The notes under the pieces: model-generated
Seen by the model: only the letters and a program-made list of their open reading frames with translations
Database searches by the model: none
Told to the model about the DNA's origin: nothing
Shown here: piece by piece, positions 25,165 to 31,620 of the stretch
Layout of the letters: every line of letters begins with the position of its first letter
How positions within the stretch are numbered: position 1 is the stretch's first letter
Position numbers and translations under genes: made by a program
Assembly: GCA_015061665.1 (NCBI GenBank)
Contig: SUWC01000035.1
Span: forward strand, 1-32,237
DNA: 32,237 nt
Reading direction: 5' to 3'
DNA from: Lentisphaerota bacterium
Lineage (GTDB): Bacteria; Verrucomicrobiota; Kiritimatiellia; RFP12; UBA1067

Positions 25165-25193
25165 AGTATATCAAATAATGCTCCGCCGCACAA
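25165..25193 (-). promoter_or_regulatory. Promoter of the DUF4143-type ATPase gene, near-leaderless
   Basis: TTGTGC (25188-25193), a 17-bp spacer and TATACT (25165-25170) lie nine nt before the ATG. The first 23-bp repeat unit begins about six nt upstream of the -35 box. Confidence 0.55.
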
Positions 25194-25198
25194 TAGCT

Positions 25199-25281
25199 AT
25201 TCGGTAGTTTGGCGCAATCCCATTCGGTAGTTTGGCGTAATCCCATTCGGTAGTTTGGCGCATTTGCATTCGGTTTTAGCC
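25199..25281 (-). repeat. Tandem 23-bp repeat (three units plus a partial) upstream of a promoter
   Basis: Units at 25199-25221, 25222-25244 and 25245-25267 share ATTCGGTAGTTTGGCG and differ at few positions; a fourth partial unit starts at 25268. There are no spacers and no leader, so it is not a CRISPR. The 23-bp period is about two helical turns, as for a row of protein-binding sites. The partial unit runs into TTTTAGCCGCAAAGAACA, which also occurs inside the fucosidase gene. Confidence 0.8.
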
Positions 25282-25300
25282 GCAAAGAACAGGAGAAGCC

Positions 25301-25354
25301 GACTTATCACAAAACATGAGCCAATTTAAGGCGTTGTCCGCAAAAAAATGAGCC
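25301..25354. repeat. Dispersed repeat copy R4 (first module only)
   Basis: GACTTATCACAAAACATGAG and the following 34 bp match 23371-23422 with a few changes. It lies between the response-regulator gene and the tandem repeat. Confidence 0.8.
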
Positions 25355-25364
25355 ATCCCGAACC

Positions 25365-25988
25365 CTACGCCATCCTGCGGCGGACGGCGAGCGACGCGGC
25401 CTCGGCGCGGTTTGAGACGCCGAGTTTCTCGAAAAGGAGACGTATGTGGTCTTTGACGGTCGGCAGGGCTATGCCGTATTTCACGGAGATGTCGTTGTTC
25501 GTAAACCCCTGCGATATATCCACGAGTATCTCGCGCTGGCGCGGCGTGAGGCTGTCGATCGCGTCGTCCTCTTCGATGAGTCCCTTGAGCGACTGCGAGA
25601 CGAACGTCCCGCCGGAGGCAACCGTGCGGATGGCGCCCACTAGCTCTTCCGGGTCTATGTCTTTTGTCGCGGCTCCACGTGCGCCGGACTTGAGCGCAGT
25701 GCGAATCGCCTCCGCCTCGCCGAATGTCGTAAGCAGTAGGATTTTCGCGTCCGGATCGTTCCTTATGATCTTGAGCGTCGCTTCCAGTCCGTCCATCCCG
25801 GGCATGACGAGATCCATGACTATCGCATCCGGCTGGCACCGTCCTGCGAGAGCGACGGCCTCCTCGCCGTTTTCCGCCTCGCCGACGACTTCGATCCCCC
25901 CATATTCCGCCATGAGCGCAGAAAGCCCCTTGCGAAGAACCGCATGGTCGTCCGCAAGAAGAACTCTTATACGCTTTGATTGTTTCAT
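25365..25988 (-). CDS. NarL/FixJ-type response regulator
   Basis: The 207-residue protein has a receiver domain with acidic Asp13-Asp14, phospho-acceptor Asp59 (in I-V-M-D-L-V-M-P-G), a conserved Thr at 87/88 and Lys109. A LuxR-type DNA-binding domain follows (L-T-P-R-Q-R-E-I-L to L-G-V-S-N-R-A-E-A, about 144-200). Its ATG overlaps the stop of the sensor kinase gene by ATGA, so the two are made together. It probably controls neighbouring glycan genes, an inference from position only. The start at 25988 is supported by the overlap and a GGAGA-like sequence upstream. Confidence 0.92.
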   Translation of the reverse strand: MKQSKRIRVLLADDHAVLRKGLSALMAEYGGIEVVGEAENGEEAVALAGRCQPDAIVMDLVMPGMDGLEATLKIIRNDPDAKILLLTTFGEAEAIRTALKSGARGAATKDIDPEELVGAIRTVASGGTFVSQSLKGLIEEDDAIDSLTPRQREILVDISQGFTNNDISVKYGIALPTVKDHIRLLFEKLGVSNRAEAASLAVRRRMA

Positions 25989-28123
25989 GGATCGTCTCCT
26001 TTCGGGGCCTGCTCCTCGCGAACGACAAAGCGCATTGCCGTCCCTTTGCCTGGTTCGCTTTCCAGCTCGAGTTCGCCGCCGAACATCCTGATGCGCTCGC
26101 GCGCGCCCTGAAGCCCGAAATGCCCTTCGTCAACGCCCGGGCGCGCGGCCACGTCGAATCCGCATCCGTCGTCCCTGACCGAAAACGCGAATCCGTCCCC
26201 GCTGCGCGAACCCGACACGAAAACATTTCTCGCTCCGCCGTGGCGTACCGCATTTATGACGCCCTCGCGCACGGCGCAGACGACCGCGTGGGCGAAGCTT
26301 TCGGAAAAACGCCTTTCTCCGACGTCGATGTCGAGATGAAGCGACGCGCCGTGCAGGTGCGGCTTCGCCGCCTTTGCGATCGCGTCCGCCAGATTCTCTC
26401 CGGCGGCAAGCCCGTTCCTGAGATCCCACAGGTTGTCCCGCAGCTGGGACAGACACGAATGGAGCGAGACGGAGGCTATATCGACCTTCCGCTCCGTATC
26501 CGCGTCGCCGCGCCGCTTCGCCGACATCGCGGCAGTCTTCAGATGGAACATCGCACCGGCCAGATTCTGCGCGATCGTGTCGTGAAGCTCCGTCGCGAGC
26601 GCGTTGCGTTCGCGCATGCGCATCTCGGACGCAAGACGCGCCGCGTCCGCCTTGCGGTAGTTTCCGAAAAGTTCGTTCACGCGGCGGTGCAGCGTCACGT
26701 TCCACGCGAGGGCGGCAAGAACGGCGACCGCCAGCAGAAACGCGATGACGCCGACGTGCGCGGCAGTCCACCACGACGGGCTTTCCACCAGGCGCAAGTC
26801 GTCCACGCCTCGCATTGCGACAAAGAACCCCTTCATGCGCGGAAACGGCGCGTTGGGACGCCAGTTTTCGGTATCCATCACGCATACGCCCGTCGCCTCG
26901 ACAAGGCAGCCGGGCTCCACTTTTTCGCGCAGCCCGTCCGCCGCTTCCGACTCGACCGCGACCAGCCGTCCTCCGCAATCGAGGTAGAACGCCGGGCCTT
27001 CGTCCGGCACCTTTGCCACAACGCCCTTCAGCCGTATGACGCGTCCGTGGAAATCCGCCTCGATGCGCATGACACCGCCCGTCTGGGACACTATATCGCC
27101 GGGCGAGACGTCGACCGCTTCTTCCAACGTCCCTTTCCCCACTTCGCTCTTCCCTTTTACCTCTTCCCCCTTCCGCCATATCGCGCGCGTGAAGTTTATG
27201 CGGTAGAGGTCCGTTTCGGGGAACCCTGCGATCTCGACGGATTCGCCGGCGGACGGAGGGGACTGATCTTCCGAGAGATCGACATTGGAGACGTGTCCGC
27301 TGCGCGACCGGATCAGCATGCGCCGTCCGTCCCAGACGGCAAGGACGCGGCCGCTCGCGCGGCGGCGGCCGAGCAGCGCGTATTGCGAAGGATGCTCGCG
27401 GCGGAACGGCGGCATCTCAGGCACGGCGAACGGATCGTCCGGCGCCGGCCTCACGATGTCGATTCCGCCAGTCTGCGCGACGTGGAGCGTACGCCCGATC
27501 TGTCTGCGGTTCTTGTGGACATACGGCGACACGTTTCCGGTTGCGACGATCTCCGCGCCGATGAGTCGGCGCATGTCGTCGCCTTCCCCATCGCGTACCG
27601 CGCAGTATACGAGCGCTTCGCCGGAGCGGAGCGTCAAATACCGGAAGCGAGGATCGTTCTCGTCGGGAAACACATCGCTGACGACCCCGCGCAAGCTGAC
27701 GGTCAGATAATCGCATTCGCCGGACATGAAGCGCGCGGAGGTGACTTCGCCAACCGGACGAGGCGGCTCGCCAGGCGCGACAAACGCATAGCCGTCGCAG
27801 AAGAAATAGGCGCTGTCGAACTCGCGGCTGATCCATCCGCGAAACCGCCCCGTGCCGTACGGCACGACATCGGCCACATGGACGCTGTTCGTGAAGTAGA
27901 GCGGAATCGCCCCGGTTCCGTCCCGCACGACAAGGCCGATACCCGATGCCGACAATCGCGTTACAGCATGCGCCGTCACGTCGAAGTGCTCTTCGGCTCC
28001 GTCGTTCGTGGTGGATATCTCGACAAGCCGTGCACAGTTCGTGACAACGCCCGCCGCGCCCTCCGCCGCAAGGCAAAGAACCGCAAACGCCAACGACACG
28101 ACAGCCTCGGAAAGCAATCTCAT
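25985..28123 (-). CDS. NarX-type sensor histidine kinase with long extracytoplasmic region
   Basis: From the ATG at 28123 the product has 712 residues. A signal peptide (MRLLSEAVVSLAFAVLCLAA) is followed by about 420 residues of extracytoplasmic sequence with repeated OB-fold-like beta segments, and a membrane helix near 452-474. The HisKA_3 H-box is A-T-E-L-H-D-T-I-A-Q with His514, and the ATPase domain includes E-G-V-I-N-A-V-R-H and D-D-G-C-G-F. A linker in the sensor part reads RKGEEVKGKSEVGKGTLEE and comes from an in-frame purine-rich repeat. The longer frame starts at TTG. A promoter (TTGCTG, 17 bp, TATCAT) ends nine nt before the ATG and overlaps the end of the fucosidase gene. Confidence 0.85.
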   Translation of the reverse strand: MRLLSEAVVSLAFAVLCLAAEGAAGVVTNCARLVEISTTNDGAEEHFDVTAHAVTRLSASGIGLVVRDGTGAIPLYFTNSVHVADVVPYGTGRFRGWISREFDSAYFFCDGYAFVAPGEPPRPVGEVTSARFMSGECDYLTVSLRGVVSDVFPDENDPRFRYLTLRSGEALVYCAVRDGEGDDMRRLIGAEIVATGNVSPYVHKNRRQIGRTLHVAQTGGIDIVRPAPDDPFAVPEMPPFRREHPSQYALLGRRRASGRVLAVWDGRRMLIRSRSGHVSNVDLSEDQSPPSAGESVEIAGFPETDLYRINFTRAIWRKGEEVKGKSEVGKGTLEEAVDVSPGDIVSQTGGVMRIEADFHGRVIRLKGVVAKVPDEGPAFYLDCGGRLVAVESEAADGLREKVEPGCLVEATGVCVMDTENWRPNAPFPRMKGFFVAMRGVDDLRLVESPSWWTAAHVGVIAFLLAVAVLAALAWNVTLHRRVNELFGNYRKADAARLASEMRMRERNALATELHDTIAQNLAGAMFHLKTAAMSAKRRGDADTERKVDIASVSLHSCLSQLRDNLWDLRNGLAAGENLADAIAKAAKPHLHGASLHLDIDVGERRFSESFAHAVVCAVREGVINAVRHGGARNVFVSGSRSGDGFAFSVRDDGCGFDVAARPGVDEGHFGLQGARERIRMFGGELELESEPGKGTAMRFVVREEQAPKGDDP
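27129..27175 (-). repeat. In-frame GGGAAGAGG/GTAAAAGGG purine-rich repeat in the sensor kinase
   Basis: The coding strand is almost pure purine (GGGGGAAGAGGTAAAAGGGA and onward) and is read as K-G-E-E-V-K-G-K-S-E-V-G-K-G. It joins two beta-rich parts of the sensor region. Confidence 0.65.
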
Positions 28124-28132
28124 CAGTATCAA

Positions 28133-28161
28133 ATGATATCAAATTCCACGAATTTCAGCAA
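28133..28161 (-). promoter_or_regulatory. Promoter of the two-component operon, near-leaderless
   Basis: TTGCTG (28156-28161), a 17-bp spacer and TATCAT (28133-28138) lie nine nt before the ATG at 28123. The -35 box lies inside the last codons of the fucosidase gene. Confidence 0.5.
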
Positions 28162-31073
28162 TCGGCATTCACGTAAAAAACGAACCAGTGCTGGCGGGAA
28201 CCGCCGTGAACGACTACGAGAACTTCGTTGTCCCCCTTCTTCAACCTGAGCGGAAAAGGCGTCGGCTTCCACCCGGAACGGACGTCAAGCGCCTTCTCGC
28301 CGTTGACAAAGACCTCGCCCCACCAGTCCGCTCCGAACGCCGCGTAGACCGTCCGCTCGCAGTCGCTCGAGAACTTCCGCCGCGCAAACGCATAGCCTAT
28401 CCGCTTGACGGGAGCGGAATAGTTCAGGTTGATCCGCACATCCGGCTTGTCGGCCTTGTCGTTCTCGTCCCCGACGGGGATGAACTCCGCCGCTTCCGCT
28501 TCCGCGAGAAGGTCTCTCGCAAAAATCTCGCCGACCGTCTTCGCATCGAATCCAGTCGCATAGAATCTGCTCGGAAACACTCCGGCGACATCCCACGATT
28601 TCGGCGGCACGGCTTTCCAGACGGGAGAAACCCTTTTTGCATATACGCCTTTCGCCCCGCAGGGAAGCGCAAACGTTTTAGTTTCCCCGGCCTCCGCCGT
28701 GCAGTCGATCGAATGCGTATCCTTGAAGCCTTCCGGGTTTACATAGCCAATCTCGACTTTCCATATTCCACCGGCAGGAAAAGAGACGGGAATGTTGCCG
28801 ATGTTGCCAGTGTTGCCAATTCCATTGTTGTCAATTTCCACAATCTCCACCTCTCCCGTCGGCGGGGCCTCTCTGTCCGAATCTTCTCCCAGCACCGGCG
28901 CTTCGCCGGGCTTCACTTCGACATCATGGCGTCCGCCAAGCCAGTTGCACGGCCTCGCGTTACGCTTGAACGCTACGCGGTAAACGCCGTCGGCGACTTT
29001 CACCATCTCCGCCGCGTTGTCCAACGCCGGACATATTTTCTCGTTGCGGCTGAAGCTCTCAAATGTGTGAAGCCAGTACGTGCCGTTTGCTTTCGTGACG
29101 ACGCCCGCCTCGTGCGTCGCCTCCGTCCAGTCGTCACGCTCCGCGCCGTATATCGACTCCGGACAGCGCGCCACATATTCACCTAGCCCCTCGAACGCCC
29201 TGACGCACTCCTCCGGCACGGAACCGTCGGCTCGCGGCCCGATGTTTACGAGGATGTTTCCGCCGAAGCGCGCGCAGTGGAGAAGCGAGCGGACGAGCGT
29301 CTCCGTACTCTTCCAGTCCACGTCGTCCTTCACATATCCCCAGCTCCGGTTGCACGTGATGCAGCTTTCCCACATCCTGCCGCGCGGCGGAGGCGTCAGG
29401 CGCTGCTCGGGCGTCGAATAGTCCTCCGGAACGCTTGAGCGGTCGTTTATCAATATGTCCGGCTGGAGCGACCGCACCATGGCGTTCAGATTTTTTATGC
29501 GCCACATTCTCTCCATCGCTTCGGCATCCGTGGAGCCGGGCGCGCTGCATCCGTCGTACCAGAGATAGTCGATCCTGCCGTAGTTCGCCATAAGCTCGCG
29601 TAGCGCCTCGTGGGTCGTGCGCACCTGGGCGTCCCACACCTTCCGGTCGAATACGCCGCCCGGAGAATGGTCGTACTGCCAGTTCATGATGGAGAAATAG
29701 AATCCGACGCGCAGCCCATCTTCGCGGCAGGCGTCCGCAAACTCCCGGACGAAATCGCGTTTCGCCGCCGTCTTGACGGAGTTGAAATCCGTCGTCTTCG
29801 TGTCGAACAGGCAGAAGCCGTCGTGATGCCGCGTCGTGAGGACGGCATAGCGGCATCCGGCGCGTTTCGCAAGCCGCACCCACTCGCGCGGCGAAAACGA
29901 CGCGGGAGGACAAAACTCGTCGGCGAGCCTGTCGTACTGCGCAGCGGGGATGTTTTCGCGGTTCATAAGCCACTCTCCCTTGGCGGGAATGGAATAGAGT
30001 CCCCAGTGGATGAACATTCCAAGCTTGTCCTCCCGCATGCGTTTCAATCTCGCCTCTTTGCGATCTTTGTGTTCTTTGCGGCTAAAACCCTCTATCCTGA
30101 ATGACAGCGTCTGCTCCGCATCGGGACCGAGCGCCATAAACTCAAGCTCGATATAGCCCGTCTGGGCGGATCCCGTCCATTTCGACGGCTCTGCTTTCTT
30201 TCCGGTCGTATAGACTATCGCGCGGGACGGTTTCCCGAACGCGCCGAGGTGTCGTGCGGCGGCGGACTGTTCTATCACAAGCCGTCCGACTCCGGGAATC
30301 GTCGCCGCAAGCGCATCGCCGTCAAGCGTGACTCGCGCGTTCTTCGGCGCGCTCGATAGATCGAGCGCAGCCCATCCGCCGGAACCGGGCGGGGAAAGCG
30401 GCGGACATCCCAAGAAATACTCTGCACGCCCGTCTCCGGCGAGACGCGCCTCGACTCTGTCAACCAGCGGAATCTGCGTCACGCTCCATACGCGACGGCG
30501 ATCGTCATTGTACACAAACGGCAAATTGCAATTGTCATTTGTGTTCATTTGTGATTTGTGAACATTTGAGATTTGTGAACAATCACAGAGTTTCTCCCTG
30601 AGCAAGAGCCTGTCGCCCGTCAGCGTGAATTCGCGTTCGAGCGCAACGGTCCATCCGCAGGCGGAATGGAATCCGGAACGGAGAAGAATGTTCGTCGCGT
30701 CGGCCCTGACGACATCAAGCGGCGCGGAGTCGAACCATGCGGGAGGCGGCCAACCCCTGCCGTCGGACGAAAAACTCTTCCAGTAGTCCGAGCCGATGGT
30801 GCCGACCCAGGTCTTTTCCCCGCCGACGTTCTTCCAGATTCTCGCGCATTTCGCATCGACCGAATTGGTCGAAGCGGACGGATTCGTCCAGAGCGCATTC
30901 TTGCCGCCCGTGCGTCCGAAGAACATGAGACGTCCGCCCCACGCCGGCGACACCTCGGCGCGTAGCGCGTCGTTTTGCAGAACCAGCGTTTCTGCGAAGT
31001 CCGACGACAGCGCCGGTCCTATGGCAGCCACCGCGATCGCGGCGCAAATATAACCTTTTTTCATTTTCAGCAT
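28155..31073 (-). CDS. Multidomain secreted GH29 alpha-L-fucosidase
   Basis: The product of 972 residues has a signal peptide (MKKGYICAAIAVAAIGPALS) and four parts. Residues about 25-320 resemble a galactose-mutarotase-like/DUF4380 sandwich. The GH29 barrel (about 345-700) contains LGMFIHWGLYSIPAKGEW, TTRHHDGFCLFDT and Y-L-W-Y-D-G with Asp507 as the expected nucleophile. A beta domain follows, and the C-terminal sandwich has V-F-V-N-G-E-K and an L-K-K-G-D-N turn. GH29 enzymes release L-fucose with retention. Three repeat-derived inserts are read in frame: CSQISNVHKSQMN, S-R-K-E-H-K-D-R-K-E and G-N-T-G-N-I-G-N-I. I use the ATG at 31073; 31064 is also possible. The gene has its own promoter, which shares an upstream element with the glycan operon. 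Confidence 0.85.
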   Translation of the reverse strand: MLKMKKGYICAAIAVAAIGPALSSDFAETLVLQNDALRAEVSPAWGGRLMFFGRTGGKNALWTNPSASTNSVDAKCARIWKNVGGEKTWVGTIGSDYWKSFSSDGRGWPPPAWFDSAPLDVVRADATNILLRSGFHSACGWTVALEREFTLTGDRLLLREKLCDCSQISNVHKSQMNTNDNCNLPFVYNDDRRRVWSVTQIPLVDRVEARLAGDGRAEYFLGCPPLSPPGSGGWAALDLSSAPKNARVTLDGDALAATIPGVGRLVIEQSAAARHLGAFGKPSRAIVYTTGKKAEPSKWTGSAQTGYIELEFMALGPDAEQTLSFRIEGFSRKEHKDRKEARLKRMREDKLGMFIHWGLYSIPAKGEWLMNRENIPAAQYDRLADEFCPPASFSPREWVRLAKRAGCRYAVLTTRHHDGFCLFDTKTTDFNSVKTAAKRDFVREFADACREDGLRVGFYFSIMNWQYDHSPGGVFDRKVWDAQVRTTHEALRELMANYGRIDYLWYDGCSAPGSTDAEAMERMWRIKNLNAMVRSLQPDILINDRSSVPEDYSTPEQRLTPPPRGRMWESCITCNRSWGYVKDDVDWKSTETLVRSLLHCARFGGNILVNIGPRADGSVPEECVRAFEGLGEYVARCPESIYGAERDDWTEATHEAGVVTKANGTYWLHTFESFSRNEKICPALDNAAEMVKVADGVYRVAFKRNARPCNWLGGRHDVEVKPGEAPVLGEDSDREAPPTGEVEIVEIDNNGIGNTGNIGNIPVSFPAGGIWKVEIGYVNPEGFKDTHSIDCTAEAGETKTFALPCGAKGVYAKRVSPVWKAVPPKSWDVAGVFPSRFYATGFDAKTVGEIFARDLLAEAEAAEFIPVGDENDKADKPDVRINLNYSAPVKRIGYAFARRKFSSDCERTVYAAFGADWWGEVFVNGEKALDVRSGWKPTPFPLRLKKGDNEVLVVVHGGSRQHWFVFYVNADC
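28791..28850 (-). repeat. In-frame GGCAACATTGG-type 9-bp repeat in the fucosidase
   Basis: Degenerate units around AACATTGGC/AACACTGGC are read as N-N-G-I-G-N-T-G-N-I-G-N-I-P in a linker between domains. Confidence 0.68.
30053..30087 (-). repeat. In-frame CAAAGAACACAAAGATCG repeat in the fucosidase
   Basis: The coding strand reads TTTTAGCCGCAAAGAACA and continues CAAAGATCGCAAAGAGG, translated S-R-K-E-H-K-D-R-K-E-A-R. The first part is identical to intergenic 25274-25291. It joins the N-terminal sandwich to the GH29 barrel. Confidence 0.72.
30521..30588 (-). repeat. In-frame CACAAATCTCAAATG repeat in the fucosidase
   Basis: Units of TCACAAATC/TCTCAAATG are read as C-S-Q-I-S-N-V-H-K-S-Q-M-N-T-N. 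The segment is strongly AT-rich and falls inside the N-terminal sandwich, probably in a surface loop. Confidence 0.7.
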
Positions 31074-31095
31074 GATGTACAATTGAGTTTCCCCA

Positions 31096-31142
31096 ATTAT
31101 ACATCATACTACAGAATACGCACAATCATCCGAAAGTACGGG
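31096..31142 (-). promoter_or_regulatory. Promoter of the fucosidase gene with CCGTACTTTCGGATGA element
   Basis: TATAAT (31096-31101) and TTGTGC (31120-31125) are 18 bp apart. CCGTACTTTCGGATGA abuts the -35 box, matching CCATACTTTAGGATGG at the same place in the glycan-operon promoter. Confidence 0.55.
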
Positions 31143-31184
31143 AACATGGCGGTTGCCGCACGGGATTTCGATTTCAGTTCTCAG

Positions 31185-31388
31185 TCATTTTCCCGTAAGG
31201 AAATAGCCCAGCATCACGCGACCGATGATCTGCTTGCCGTATTCGCCGGAATGGACAAAGTCGCGGCTGTAGTACTGGTTCGGCAGCCCCGAACCGTAAA
31301 GCCACGTGTAGCACGGCACGAACTCGTACTTCGCGTCGAACGAGAACTTGAAGTACGCGCCTTTGCCGGTCTCCTTGTGCCACGCAGG
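31185..31388 (-). pseudogene. SGNH esterase remnant with internal deletion
   Basis: The last 46 codons (F-V-P-C-Y-T-W-L-Y to the stop) match the end of the esterase at 2019-3386 almost residue for residue, including D-F-V-H. They are fused to H-K-E-T-G-K-G-A-Y-F-K-F-S-F-D-A-K-Y, which in the intact gene lies about 290 residues earlier. The central catalytic part with G-D-S is missing, and nothing recognisable lies upstream of the first segment. The joint falls at a CGT shared by both source regions (31325-31327). A palindromic element begins just upstream in gene direction (31402). Confidence 0.85.
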
Positions 31389-31401
31389 TGGCATTCGTGT
31401 C

Positions 31402-31522
31402 TTGGCGGGCGGCGGAACTCGCAGGGTTGAAGCAGAGACTTGACGACGGGCCAGGCGAAGCCTGAGGCCCGGCGGCAAGGCGATGGTTCAAATCGCGCTT
31501 GCGCGATTCGCCGCCCGGCCAA
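31402..31522. mobile_element. Palindromic 121-bp element with 13/14-nt terminal inverted repeats
   Basis: The left end TTGGCGGGCGGCG (31402-31414) is the reverse complement of the right end (31509-31522) apart from one extra base. Inside are a long hairpin (GGGCCAGGC, loop GAA, GCCTGAGGCCC) and the palindrome AATCGCGC-TT-GCGCGATT. No open frame is credible. It fits a MITE/REP-like element or a structured RNA. Confidence 0.5.
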
Positions 31523-31620
31523 GGTTCGTGGTCGCGCGCCAGCGCCAAGCAAACATGCCGGCATGGGTCATGCAGAGACTATTGCCTCTGCAGCTCTTCG
31601 CGAACTCGATTCGCAAAAAG
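31523..31620. other. Short gap with further inverted repeats downstream of the permease gene
   Basis: It contains the perfect palindrome CATGCCGGCATG (31554-31565), a 7-bp stem TGCAGAG/CTCTGCA (31571-31592) and GCGAA/TTCGC (31600-31614). None is followed by a T-run in the sense of the permease transcript, so a simple terminator is not supported. Confidence 0.45.

Noticed and set aside
25199-25281. CRISPR array
   Set aside because: The 23-bp units are directly adjacent with no spacers, and no cas genes are present.
25976-28249. Open frame of 757 codons on the + strand
   Set aside because: It lies opposite the sensor kinase, has no recognisable motif and arises from GC-rich codon bias on the other strand.
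31407-31519. tRNA (selenocysteine-like) because of an 8-bp terminal stem and GGTTCAAATC
   Set aside because: The T-arm stem pairs out of register with the T-loop, and no proper D or anticodon arm can be drawn.
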